Below are positions 25,829 to 34,009 of a stretch of 64,000 nucleotides of DNA, piece after piece (the first letter of the stretch is position 1; every line of letters begins with the position of its first letter). Source of the stretch: Burkholderiaceae bacterium (lineage in GTDB: Bacteria; Pseudomonadota; Gammaproteobacteria; Burkholderiales; Burkholderiaceae_C); the NCBI GenBank assembly GCA_026125795.1, contig JAHCKM010000006.1, forward strand, positions 1 through 64,000, read 5' to 3'. The notes under the pieces are model-generated. The model was not told the DNA's origin. It saw nothing but the letters and a program-made list of their open reading frames with translations, and did not search any database. Position numbers and translations under genes: made by a program.

Positions 25829-26581
25829 ATGAACCCCCTCGTGAAGATCGACGGCCAGGTGATCGACGTGGCCGATTTCCTGCGCACGCTGAAGCTCAGC
25901 GGCCAGTTCGACGGGCTGCTCGACCAGCTGGTGCGCGACCGCCTCACCGTGCAGGCCGCGAAGAAGGCGGGCATCCGCGTCTCCGAGGCCGAGATCCAGG
26001 AGCGCGCCGACCAGTTTCGTCGTGCACGCGGCCTGCACCGCGCCTCCGACACCAACAAGTACCTCGATGCGCTGCGCGTCAGCCTGGACGAGTTCGAGAC
26101 CTTCATCGCCGACAGCCTCTACCAGGAGCGGATGCTGCAGCAGGTGTGCAGCGAGCAGGCCGTGGCGTCGTACTTCAAGCTCAACTCGCCCAAGTTCGAC
26201 AGCATCGAAGTCAGCCATATGGTGCTCGACTCCGAGGGCAAGGCCAAGGAGATGGTCTCGGTGTTGAGCGATGACCCCGACAGCTTCGAGGAGATGGCGC
26301 GCGAGCACTCGATCGCGCCCACCCGCGAGGCCGGTGGGCGCCTCGGCAAGGTGATGCGCGGCTCGCTGCGCACCGAGATCGAGGCCAAGGTGTTCAACGC
26401 CGCGGTGGGCGAAGTGCTGGGGCCGTTCGCGTCGAACGACCGTTCGGTGTTCGAGCTGTTCCGCGTTGACGCGCGCCATCCGGCGCAGCTCGACGACGCC
26501 ACGCGCACCGAGGTGCAGCGCGTGCTGCGCGAGGGCTGGCTGCGCGCACGGGCCCAGGAACACCTGATCGAAGCCTGCTGA
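25829..26581 (+). CDS. Parvulin-type (PpiC/SurA-like) peptidyl-prolyl isomerase without signal peptide
   Basis: The protein has 250 residues. An N-terminal helical SurA-like region (about 1-120) is followed by a parvulin domain (about 125-225, with SIEVSHMVLD, FEEMAREHSIAP and GGRLGKVMRGSL). Most relatives of this shape are exported, but no signal peptide or membrane helix is seen, so it is expected in the cytoplasm. AAGGAG lies eight bases ahead of the ATG. Lying between the adaptor and the ABC exporter, it probably handles the substrate before export. Confidence 0.85.
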   Translation: MNPLVKIDGQVIDVADFLRTLKLSGQFDGLLDQLVRDRLTVQAAKKAGIRVSEAEIQERADQFRRARGLHRASDTNKYLDALRVSLDEFETFIADSLYQERMLQQVCSEQAVASYFKLNSPKFDSIEVSHMVLDSEGKAKEMVSVLSDDPDSFEEMAREHSIAPTREAGGRLGKVMRGSLRTEIEAKVFNAAVGEVLGPFASNDRSVFELFRVDARHPAQLDDATRTEVQRVLREGWLRARAQEHLIEAC

Positions 26582-26603
26582 AGCCGGCTACGCGAAAAGT
26601 CGC

Positions 26604-29600
26604 ATGGACACGCAAGAACTGAAGTCGCGCGCCGACTTTCTGGCCACGGTCGATCTGCTGTCGGCGCTGACGCGCAAGGACATCGATCGCCTGGCTCAAG
26701 CCGCGCAGTCGCGCTGGCTGGCCTTTGGCGACACCGCGTGCAAGGCCGGCGACGTGTCCGAGGGCCTGTTTGTCATCAAGTCCGGGACGGTGCGCATCTT
26801 CGCCGAGGAGGGCGGCAAGGAAGTCAGCCAGGGCGTGCGCAAGGCCGGCGACGTGTTTGGCGAGATGGTGGTGCTGCGCGAGCACCGGCACGAGGTGTCG
26901 GCGCGCGCCTCGGCGAAGACCGAGCTGCTGATGATTCCGCGCGCCGTGGTGGCGCCGATCATCGCCGGCAACCCGGCGGCGCGCGCGTTCGTCGCCAGTC
27001 GCGTGGCCATCGGCTCGGCCGGCGGCATGATCAGCCAGCTGTTCGACCTGCGCGGCAAGGTCGACAAGGATGAGCTCGACGAGCTGATCCGCAGCGTCGG
27101 CGTCAAGCAGGTCGAAGCGGGCAAGGAGATCGTCAAGCAGGGTTCGCGCGACGACCGCCGTCTGTACGTGGTGCGCCACGGCGAGGCGCGCATCGTGCGC
27201 CACGAGGAAGGCAACGACTACCCGCTGGCCACGCTGCGCCAGGGCGACACCTTCGGCGAGAAGGCCTGCCTGATGCGCCAGGAACACGAAGCGTCGGTGA
27301 TCGCGCACACCGACACCGCGCTGCTGGTGATCCCCGAGAAGACGGTGGTCTTCATCCTGGAGCGCAATCCCAAGCTGCGCGACGCGCTGGCCGAGCGCGT
27401 GCGTTCGCTCGATCGCGAGCTGGAGCGCCAGAAGCGCATGGCCGAGCGGCGCAAGCTGCCGGTGCTGCTCGACCTGAAGTCCAAGCCGGAGCTGGGCGAG
27501 CGTGTGCTCAAGCGCTTTGCGTGGATCCAGCAGGCCGAGCAGATGGACTGCGGCGCCGCCTGCCTGGCGATGATCTGCAAGCACTACGGCATCAACATGA
27601 CGCTGGGCAAGCTGCGCGAGCTGGCCAACGTCACCACCACCGGCGCCACGCTGGAGAGTCTGGCGCGCACCGGCGAATCGCTCGGCTTCACCACGCGCGG
27701 CGTGCAGTGCACGTTCGACTCGCTGCGCGGCTTCGACCTGCCGTTCATCGTGCACTGGGAGGGCTACCACTACGTTGTGGTGTATGGCGTGTCGGCCAAG
27801 CACGTGTGGCTGGCCGACCCGGCCACCGGCTTCAGGAAGCTGGGCATCGAGGACTTCGAGCGCGGCTGGAGCGGTACCTGCCTCACCTTCACGCCGCGCG
27901 TCAACCTGGCCCAGGAGGAGGCCTCGCGCTCGCCGTGGGTGCGCTTCGCGCGCTACCTGATCCCCCACCGCAAGGTGCTGCTGCACCTGTTCCTGGCCAC
28001 GTTCGTGATCCAGGTGCTGGGCATCGTGCCGCCGATGATCATCCAGAACATCCTCGACGGCGTGATCGTGCACCAGAACGTGAGCCTGCTGCACCTGCTG
28101 ATCGCCGGGCTGATCATCTCGAGCCTGTTCACGCAGCTGATGGCCACCATTCGCGCCGCGCTGTCGAACTTCATGGTGCGCAAGCTCGACTTCACCATGA
28201 TGTCGCAGTTCCTGCGCCACACGCTGTCGCTGCCGTACTCGTTCTTCGCCAAGCGCCAGACCGGCGACATCTTCGCGCGCTTCCAGGAGAACCAGACCAT
28301 CCGCGCGTTCCTCACCGAGTCGACCGTCACCACAGTGCTGAACCTGCTGATGGTGTTCATCTATTTCTCGGTGATGTTCCTCTACAACGTGAAGCTCACG
28401 TTGCTGCTGATCGCGTTCGTCATCCCGATCCTCGCGCTGACCGTGCTGGTGACGCCCAAGATCAAGGTGTATGCGCGCGACGTGTTCAGCTCCTCCACCG
28501 AGGCCAAGTCGTACCTGATGGAGTCGCTCGGCGGCGCCGAGACCGTGAAAGGCATGGGCATCGAGCGGCCCGTGCGGCTGAAATGGGAGCAGAAGTACGC
28601 CAAGTCGCTCGAGGTGCAATATCGCGCGCAGTCATTCAACATCTGGGTCGGCCTGGCCGGGCAACTGCTCAACTCGGCCACGACCATCGCGATCCTGTGG
28701 GCCGGCGCCAATCTGGTCCTGGCACGCGAACTGACCATCGGGCAGCTGATCGCGTTCAACGCGCTGATGGGCAGCGTGCTCGCGCCGCTGATGGGGTTGG
28801 TGGGCTTGTGGAGCCGGCTCAACGACGCGGCGGTCGCCATGGAGCGCCTTGGCGACGTGCTCGACCTGGACCCCGAGCAGAAGCCCGAGGACCTCGCCAA
28901 CCGCGTCGCGCTGCCCGATCTGCGCGGCGAGATCAAGTTCGACGGCGTGTACTTCCGCTACGGCGGCAATGAAACATCGTATGTGCTGGAGAACATCAAC
29001 CTCGACATCAAGCCCGGCGAGCTGGTGGCCATCGTCGGCCGCAGCGGCTCGGGCAAGACCACGCTGGCCAAGCTGCTGGTGGGCTTCTACACGCCCACCG
29101 AAGGCAAGCTGATGGTCGACGGCTACGACATCAACGTGATCGACAAGGAGTACTACCGCGCTCAGGTGGGATACGTGATGCAGACCAATCTGCTGTTCTC
29201 CGGCACCATCGCCGAGAACATCGCATGCGGCGACGAGACCCCGGATCGGCGCCGCATCGAAGAAGTGGCGCGGCGCGCCGACGCGCACGGCTTCATCAGC
29301 AAGCTGCCGCGCGGCTACGAGCAGACGGTGGGCGAGCGCGGCACAGGCCTTTCCGGCGGGCAGATCCAGCGCTTGTGCATTGCGCGCGCTCTGTACCACG
29401 ATCCGAAGCTGCTGGTGTTCGACGAGGCGACCTCGGCGCTGGACACGCAGTCCGAAAGCAACATCATGGCCAGCATGGATGACATCCTGGCCGGCCGCAC
29501 GGCGGTGATCATCGCGCACCGCCTGAGCACCATCATGCGGGCCGACAAGATTCTGGTGCTCTACGAGGGCAAGGTGGTCGAGCAGGGCCGGCACGACGAG

Positions 29601-29663
29601 CTGGTGGAGCGCCGCGGCATGTACTACGAGCTGGTGCAGAAGCAGTTGAGCGCGGCGGCCTGA
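26604..29663 (+). CDS. ABC exporter with two cyclic-nucleotide-binding domains and C39 peptidase
   Basis: This 1019-residue protein combines four parts. Two cNMP-binding domains (about 14-115 and 148-255) come first. A C39 double-glycine peptidase domain (about 305-430) follows, with its triad present: Cys316 in MDCGAACLAMI, His389 in EGYHYVVV and Asp405 in LADPATGF. Then come six transmembrane helices (about 455-740) and a nucleotide-binding domain with GRSGSGKTT (about 812-820), LSGGQIQR (about 914) and DEATSALD. C39 exporters cut leaders after GG and pump the mature peptide out. The cNMP-binding N-terminus is known from NHLM-type bacteriocin exporters, usually without both parts together. 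Its likely substrates are the GG peptides encoded 1.3-2.1 kb downstream. Confidence 0.93.
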   Translation: MDTQELKSRADFLATVDLLSALTRKDIDRLAQAAQSRWLAFGDTACKAGDVSEGLFVIKSGTVRIFAEEGGKEVSQGVRKAGDVFGEMVVLREHRHEVSARASAKTELLMIPRAVVAPIIAGNPAARAFVASRVAIGSAGGMISQLFDLRGKVDKDELDELIRSVGVKQVEAGKEIVKQGSRDDRRLYVVRHGEARIVRHEEGNDYPLATLRQGDTFGEKACLMRQEHEASVIAHTDTALLVIPEKTVVFILERNPKLRDALAERVRSLDRELERQKRMAERRKLPVLLDLKSKPELGERVLKRFAWIQQAEQMDCGAACLAMICKHYGINMTLGKLRELANVTTTGATLESLARTGESLGFTTRGVQCTFDSLRGFDLPFIVHWEGYHYVVVYGVSAKHVWLADPATGFRKLGIEDFERGWSGTCLTFTPRVNLAQEEASRSPWVRFARYLIPHRKVLLHLFLATFVIQVLGIVPPMIIQNILDGVIVHQNVSLLHLLIAGLIISSLFTQLMATIRAALSNFMVRKLDFTMMSQFLRHTLSLPYSFFAKRQTGDIFARFQENQTIRAFLTESTVTTVLNLLMVFIYFSVMFLYNVKLTLLLIAFVIPILALTVLVTPKIKVYARDVFSSSTEAKSYLMESLGGAETVKGMGIERPVRLKWEQKYAKSLEVQYRAQSFNIWVGLAGQLLNSATTIAILWAGANLVLARELTIGQLIAFNALMGSVLAPLMGLVGLWSRLNDAAVAMERLGDVLDLDPEQKPEDLANRVALPDLRGEIKFDGVYFRYGGNETSYVLENINLDIKPGELVAIVGRSGSGKTTLAKLLVGFYTPTEGKLMVDGYDINVIDKEYYRAQVGYVMQTNLLFSGTIAENIACGDETPDRRRIEEVARRADAHGFISKLPRGYEQTVGERGTGLSGGQIQRLCIARALYHDPKLLVFDEATSALDTQSESNIMASMDDILAGRTAVIIAHRLSTIMRADKILVLYEGKVVEQGRHDELVERRGMYYELVQKQLSAAA

Positions 29664-29702
29664 AACACGGCCGCGCGCAGGGTGCCGGCTGGCCCGAGAG
29701 CG

Positions 29703-30512
29703 TTAGTCGGACTGCAGAACCGGATGCAGCACCGTGCGATCCGGGCTGCTCAGGTCGTCGGCGCGCACCACCACCGCGGTGATGTTGTCGTGGCCGCCGC
29801 GCTCGAGCGCCAGATCGACCAGCGCCTCGACGGCGAGGCTGCAGGCTCCGGGCAGCAGCGAGTCTACGATCGCAGACTCGCTCACCTCGTTGGTCAGGCC
29901 GTCGCTGCAAAGCAGGAAGATGTCGCCGTCCATCACGTCGGCGCCCACCGCGTCGAGCTCCAGCTCGTCATGGCCGCCGAGCGCGCGGGTGATCACGTTG
30001 GCCGGCGGACGGTCGAGCGTGATGTCGCCCGAGCCCACGTGCATGGCGCGCACCGCCTCGAGCTGGCTGTGGTCGCGCGTGAGCTGGTGCAGCCGGCCGC
30101 CCCGCAGCAGGTAGACGCGGCTGTCGCCGGCCCACACGCAGGCGAAGCGCGACCCGGCCACCAGCAGCGCGGCGATCGTGGTGCCGATCACGGGCACATC
30201 GCGCCGTTCGGCCTCGGCGCGCAGCCGGCGGTTGGCGTCCAGCAGCCGCTTCTCGGCCAGCGTGGCGCGCTCGTCGAGCGAGCCCTCGGGCGGTAGATCC
30301 ATCAGGCAACGGATCGCCAAGCGGCTGGCGAACTCGCCCAGCGAGTGGCCGCCCATGCCGTCGGCCACGGCCCACATGCCGCACTTGGGTTGTTCGAGGC
30401 AGGCATCCTCGTTGACCTCGCGCACCCGGCCGGGGTGCGAGCGCGAGGCCGATGTCCAGTGGAACGCGCGCGCTTCGCGCGCGTCCAGGCGTCCAAGCTC
30501 GTCGGCCTTCAT
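29703..30512 (-). CDS. pppA: PP2C-type Ser/Thr phosphatase (PppA-like)
   Basis: This 269-residue PP2C phosphatase has all metal-binding motifs: NEDACLE, ADGMGGH, WAGDSRVYLLR, CSDGLTNEV and GGHDNITAVVV. It is soluble. In type VI systems PppA removes the phosphate that PpkA adds to an FHA protein. Here it should oppose one or both Ser/Thr kinases of the locus. It lies downstream of the three small peptide genes on the same strand with a 47-base gap after peptide C. The start at 30512 has no strong Shine-Dalgarno; in-frame upstream starts would overlap peptide C. Confidence 0.9.
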   Translation of the reverse strand: MKADELGRLDAREARAFHWTSASRSHPGRVREVNEDACLEQPKCGMWAVADGMGGHSLGEFASRLAIRCLMDLPPEGSLDERATLAEKRLLDANRRLRAEAERRDVPVIGTTIAALLVAGSRFACVWAGDSRVYLLRGGRLHQLTRDHSQLEAVRAMHVGSGDITLDRPPANVITRALGGHDELELDAVGADVMDGDIFLLCSDGLTNEVSESAIVDSLLPGACSLAVEALVDLALERGGHDNITAVVVRADDLSSPDRTVLHPVLQSD

Positions 30513-30559
30513 GGACGCGGCTGACTCGGTGGTGCTGCGACGAACGGAACTGAAAGCGC

Positions 30560-30832
30560 TCAGCTGTTGAGCGAGTTGATCACCACGGCGGTCACCGGCG
30601 AGTTGTCGCCGGCATCGACATCGATGTTCGTGACCTGATTGACCATCTTGTCGATGAACGTGAAGTTGTTCGTCTCGTAGTAGTTCAACACCATCGGCAT
30701 GGCGGGCGTCGCGACGATCGGGGCCCTGAAGCCGTGGACCCACGGCGCGCCGGCGGCACCGCGCAACGACGTCATTGCGTGGACATCGAGCGCTCGGCTG
30801 ACAGGGAGGTCGGTGATGGTGATCGAAGCCAT
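30560..30832 (-). CDS. Candidate exported peptide C (GA-type leader)
   Basis: This 90-residue protein has no cysteine. Its first 25 residues (ITITDLPVSRALDVHAMTSL) form an amphipathic leader followed by RGAAGAPW, which resembles a C39 leader with GA instead of GG at the cut site. The rest is rich in Asn, Thr, Val and Asp, ending QVTNIDVDAGDNSPVTAVV, reminiscent in composition of peptides A and B. It lies between peptide A and the phosphatase, downstream of a terminator-like hairpin, and lacks the shared promoter element. It is probably another substrate of the exporter, but the cut site is unproven. An alternative is a regulatory or immunity protein. Confidence 0.6.
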   Translation of the reverse strand: MASITITDLPVSRALDVHAMTSLRGAAGAPWVHGFRAPIVATPAMPMVLNYYETNNFTFIDKMVNQVTNIDVDAGDNSPVTAVVINSLNS

Positions 30833-30862
30833 TTCTGTGTTCTCCGGGACTTGAGAGCTTGG

Positions 30863-30908
30863 CAAGAAAGCCGCACCGGGATGGATGGCCATGCTCCGGT
30901 GCGGCTTT
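30863..30908 (-). terminator. Rho-independent terminator after peptide A gene
   Basis: A perfect 13-bp stem, AAAGCCGCACCGG paired with CCGGTGCGGCTTT (arms at 30867-30879 and 30896-30908), is followed on the minus strand by a short T-rich run (TTTCTT). It lies between the stop of peptide A and the start of peptide C. Confidence 0.7.
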
Positions 30909-30965
30909 GCATTGCATTCACCTTGCCACGGTACGCCTGAAGGACGCACCGTAGGTCGGGCGAAA

Positions 30966-31229
30966 TTACTTGACCAGCTGAGCGATGTTGGCCAGCGAGC
31001 CCACCAGGTTGTTGGTGACGGTGTTGGTGTCGATGTCGACCTTGACGTCGTTGTCGAGCTGCGTCACGGTGTTGGTCGAGCCAACAGCGATCACCGGGCT
31101 GGCGAAGGCGAAGCCGCCGCCGACCGCCGCCGTGGGGGCGTTGATCGCGCTCAGGTTGTCGCCACCGGACACGGCACCTTGCTCTTCAGCGCTCATTTCA
31201 CGGGCCAGGTCGAGGTCTTTGATCTGCAT
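30966..31229 (-). CDS. Double-glycine peptide A (precursor)
   Basis: This is an 87-residue precursor. The 23-residue leader has the C39 pattern (IKDLDLAREMSAEEQGAV, then SGG at 21-23). The predicted mature peptide of 64 residues has no Cys, Trp or Tyr and is rich in Asn, Thr, Val, Ala and Asp (DNLSAINAPTAA at its start). It is 57/64 identical to mature peptide B. AGGAG lies six bases before the ATG. It has its own candidate ECF promoter (31298-31327) and terminator (30863-30908). The C39 exporter nearby should process and export it. Function is unknown: a bacteriocin, a signal or a surface-assembling peptide are all open. Confidence 0.82.
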   Translation of the reverse strand: MQIKDLDLAREMSAEEQGAVSGGDNLSAINAPTAAVGGGFAFASPVIAVGSTNTVTQLDNDVKVDIDTNTVTNNLVGSLANIAQLVK

Positions 31230-31297
31230 GTGAATCTCCTAGAGAAATGGGAGGGTTGGGACTCGAGACTTCTGAGCGCTTGCTTGCTGCTCGACTT

Positions 31298-31327
31298 TGA
31301 GTTGCACCCGCCGCGACAGCGGTTCAA
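31298..31327 (-). promoter_or_regulatory. Candidate ECF promoter, site 4 (peptide A)
   Basis: Minus strand: TTGAACCG, 14 bases, GCAACTCA. It ends 68 bases before the ATG at 31229, close to the spacing seen for peptide B. Confidence 0.72.
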
Positions 31328-31400
31328 AGAAACTGATGCGAATCCCGCGGGGCTGAAGTACACCGTCGCATGCCCGGATCGGCGGCCGGCTCGCGCAAAC

Positions 31401-31450
31401 CAAGAAAAAAGCCGCGCCGGCATGGACGGCCATGCTCCGGTGCGGCCTTG
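31401..31450 (-). terminator. Rho-independent terminator after peptide B gene
   Basis: On the minus strand the stem AAGGCCGCACCGG pairs with CCGGCGCGGCTTT (one A-C mismatch and one G-T pair), followed by a run of T residues (forward A run 31405-31410). It shares a 19-base identical stretch with the terminator after peptide A, so the gene and terminator were duplicated together. Confidence 0.75.
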
Positions 31451-31504
31451 CTCTGCAATCGACCGAGGCACGCCCGCTAAGGCGCACCGCGGCGGGCGGC
31501 GAGC

Positions 31505-31774
31505 TTACTTGACCTTCTGTCCGATGTTGGCCAGCGAACCCACCAGGTTGTTGGTGATGGTGTTCGTGTCCAGGTCGACCTTCACGTCGTTGTCGAGCTG
31601 CGTCACGGTGTTCGTCGAGCCCACGGCGACGGTCGGGCTGGCGAAGGCAAAGCCGCCAGCAACGGCAGCCGTGGGGGCGTTGATCGCGCTCAGGTTGTCG
31701 CCACCGGTCACGGCGGCTTTCTCTTCATCGGTCAGTTCACGGTTTTGGTCGAGGTCTTTGATCTTCATGTTCAT
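31505..31774 (-). CDS. Double-glycine peptide B (precursor)
   Basis: This is an 89-residue precursor. The leader of 25 residues (IKDLDQNRELTDEEKAAV, then TGG) carries the C39 cut site. The mature 64-residue part differs from peptide A at seven positions, mostly conservative. The leaders differ more than the mature parts, the reverse of what is usual when a leader is under selection for one exporter, and this suggests selection on the mature peptide. AGGAG precedes the ATG; a second ATG two codons later (MKIKDL) is an alternative start. It has its own candidate promoter (31846-31875) and terminator (31401-31450). Confidence 0.82.
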   Translation of the reverse strand: MNMKIKDLDQNRELTDEEKAAVTGGDNLSAINAPTAAVAGGFAFASPTVAVGSTNTVTQLDNDVKVDLDTNTITNNLVGSLANIGQKVK

Positions 31775-31845
31775 GGGATCTCCTAGAGAGCAAAGGAAGG
31801 ATCGGGACTCGGGCCGTTTGAGCGCTTTGCTCGATGTTCAACCTT

Positions 31846-31875
31846 TCGGTTGCGCCAGCACTGCAGAGCGTTCGG
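31846..31875 (-). promoter_or_regulatory. Candidate ECF promoter, site 5 (peptide B, variant)
   Basis: Minus strand: CCGAACGC, 14 bases, GCAACCGA. The GAAC core and GCAAC box keep the exact spacing, but the flanks differ from the other sites. The second box overlaps a small hairpin with a GAAA loop (CAACC-GAAA-GGTTG, 31839-31852). Confidence 0.55.
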
Positions 31876-31914
31876 CGCGAATGATGCGGGTCGTGCCGGC
31901 GTTTTGATACAGAC

Positions 31915-31941
31915 GGGCTAGGGGGTCGATGTCCCTAGCCC
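31915..31941. other. Perfect 9-bp inverted repeat between kinase 2 and peptide B
   Basis: GGGCTAGGG at 31915-31923 is mirrored by CCCTAGCCC at 31933-31941 with a nine-base loop. It lies just past the stop of the second kinase gene and upstream of the peptide B promoter. There is no T run after it on the minus strand, so it is either a weak terminator or an operator for peptide B. Confidence 0.5.
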
Positions 31942-31954
31942 GCCATGGCCGACT

Positions 31955-33823
31955 TCAGTCGACCAGCACGTGCAGGCTGGCCTGTGCCGTGTCGCCAGCC
32001 AGGCCGGCGAAGGCACTCTTGAGCTCCTGCAGCGAGCCCACCGCAAGCGGCTCGAGGTCGGTGCCGGTCACCGCGGGCGGCAACTCGGCCATCACGTCGC
32101 GCGAGCTCGCGAAGCAGGCGATCGTCTCCGGCACCTTCAGGCTGTTGGCCACCAGCTCGAAGCGCATCTTGCCGGGGATCTCCAACGCGGTGCCGGCCTT
32201 CACCAGCGCACTCTTGCGGAAGCGGTTGGGATAGAAGCGCAGGATGCGCTGCGCCTCGTCCTGCAGATAGCAGTAGACGTGCGAGTCGTCGCTTGGCTTG
32301 ACCAGCAGGCGGATGCGCTCGCCGGCGCGGAACGTCTGCACGGCGTCGGCCGAGCCGGCGGCTGCAGCGCCCTTGCCGGCCGCTCCGAGGCGCACGATGT
32401 CCAGCGTGCGCAACTTAGGGGGGTCGACGGCCGGAGGCGGGCTCGGCGGCAGCGCGGTCGGGGCCGGCTCCGGCAGCGCCAGCGCGATGCTCGAACCTGC
32501 CGCGGCCGGTTGTGCAGCCGCGGCTCCAGGCTCTGCCGCCGCAGCGGGTTGCGCCTCTGGTGGCGCAGTGGCCACCGGCGGACTGACCGGGGTCTGGGCC
32601 AGCGTCGGCGGCGTGGTCTTGGCGCTGGACGCCAGTCCGGAGGGCGAGCGGTACGACCACAGCAGCGCCGCGCCGGCGCCGAGCGCCAGCACGACCAGCG
32701 AAAGTGCCGTCATCGCGACCCAACGGGGGATCGCACCGCGCGTGGGCACGGCTGCGCGCTGGGCCCCCGGGCCTGCCGGCATCTGCTTGACACCCTGCAA
32801 GACCGGATTGATCGCCGTGCGCGAGGTCGTCCCCGCATCGAGAGGCCGTTCCTGGGTGCGCGCCGGTGCAGGAGCCACCTGAGCCAGGCAGGCATCGATC
32901 GCGCGCGCGAAGTCGCGCACGGTCTGAAAGCGCGCCGACGGATCCTTCTCCAGCGCCTTCATCACCGCCGCCTCCACCTTGGGCGGCACGCCGGCGACCT
33001 GATCGCGCAGCGGCGGCGGTGCCTGCTCGAGCTGCGCCTTCATCAGCTCCACGTCGTTGGGATCATCGAACGGAGCGCGGCCGGCCAGCAGCGTGTACAG
33101 CACGATGCCCAGCGAGTAGATGTCGGAGCGCACGTCGGCCTTCTTGCCGCGGATCTGCTCGGGCGACATCGCCTTGGCGGTACCGGCCACATGGCCGATG
33201 CGCGTCAGCTGCTCCTGGCTGTCCATCGCGCGCGCGATGCCGAAGTCCATCACCTTCACCTGGCCGCTGTCGGCCAGCATGATGTTGGCCGGCTTGATGT
33301 CGCGGTGCACGATGCCATGGTTGTGCGCGTGCTCCACGCCGTCGAGCACGCGGCGGAAGATGGTGAGCGCGCGCTCCGGCGGCACCGGGCCTCCCGAGCG
33401 CACGAACTCGTCGAGCGCGATGCCCGGCACGTACTCCATCACCAGCAGCTGCTTGTCGCCCTCCTGCATGAAGGCGTGCACGCTGGCCACGTTGGGATGG
33501 CTGAGCTTGGCCTGCAGCTGCGCCTCGTTGCGAAAGCGCGCCAGGAACACCGGGTCGGAGGCCAGCTCGTCGCGCAGCACCTTGATCGCCACGTCGCGTT
33601 TGAGCATCGTGTCGACGGCCTTGTAGACCTGGCCGACTCCACCGGCGCCGATGCGCTTGGTGATGGTGTAGGCACCGATGCGGGCGCCCACCGGGTCGCC
33701 GGTCTCCGCCCTGACGACGGTGGATTCCTGCTCCGTGCCGCGCGTGCCGGTTTGTTCGGCCGGCTCGCGGCTGCCTTGCCCACCCCCGGCGAGAATGCGC
33801 GTCGTCCAATTGGCCAAGCTCAT
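31955..33823 (-). CDS. Membrane Ser/Thr protein kinase with C-terminal DUF4384 domain
   Basis: This 622-residue protein has a Hanks-type kinase domain (about 50-315) with IGAGGVGQVY, Lys81, HRDIKPAN at 173-180 and DFG at 193-195. A linker, one transmembrane helix (about 372-395), a Pro/Ala-rich periplasmic spacer (about 405-490) and a C-terminal beta domain of the DUF4384 kind (about 505-590, HVYCYLQDEAQRILRFYPN) follow. It could sense an envelope signal and phosphorylate cytosolic FHA proteins. The ATG at 33823 is chosen over one at 33838 because AGGAG lies directly upstream of it. A candidate ECF promoter is at 33876-33905. Confidence 0.9.
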   Translation of the reverse strand: MSLANWTTRILAGGGQGSREPAEQTGTRGTEQESTVVRAETGDPVGARIGAYTITKRIGAGGVGQVYKAVDTMLKRDVAIKVLRDELASDPVFLARFRNEAQLQAKLSHPNVASVHAFMQEGDKQLLVMEYVPGIALDEFVRSGGPVPPERALTIFRRVLDGVEHAHNHGIVHRDIKPANIMLADSGQVKVMDFGIARAMDSQEQLTRIGHVAGTAKAMSPEQIRGKKADVRSDIYSLGIVLYTLLAGRAPFDDPNDVELMKAQLEQAPPPLRDQVAGVPPKVEAAVMKALEKDPSARFQTVRDFARAIDACLAQVAPAPARTQERPLDAGTTSRTAINPVLQGVKQMPAGPGAQRAAVPTRGAIPRWVAMTALSLVVLALGAGAALLWSYRSPSGLASSAKTTPPTLAQTPVSPPVATAPPEAQPAAAAEPGAAAAQPAAAGSSIALALPEPAPTALPPSPPPAVDPPKLRTLDIVRLGAAGKGAAAAGSADAVQTFRAGERIRLLVKPSDDSHVYCYLQDEAQRILRFYPNRFRKSALVKAGTALEIPGKMRFELVANSLKVPETIACFASSRDVMAELPPAVTGTDLEPLAVGSLQELKSAFAGLAGDTAQASLHVLVD

Positions 33824-33875
33824 CAAACGCTCCTGCATCGGGAGCGCCTTGAGCGGCGCCGCCCGTCAAGCCCCG

Positions 33876-33905
33876 TGGGTTGCCGCCAGCGACGACGCGG
33901 TTCAT
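33876..33905 (-). promoter_or_regulatory. Candidate ECF promoter, site 6 (kinase 2)
   Basis: Minus strand: ATGAACCG, 14 bases, GCAACCCA, ending 52 bases before the kinase ATG at 33823. Confidence 0.7.
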
Positions 33906-34009
33906 CCGCGCCGCACACCTCACGGCTGTTTTGCAGGGTCTTTGTAGCTCAGGTCGCCGCCGGCCACCAGCGGTCTCTCGTCGGGGCGCGATGCGGTGCG
34001 CCGGCGATC

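Noticed and set aside
30966-31774. Peptides A/B as Nif11- or nitrile-hydratase-type leader (NHLP) precursors
   Set aside because: The leaders are only 23-25 residues and lack the long conserved leader of those families; only the GG cut site is shared.
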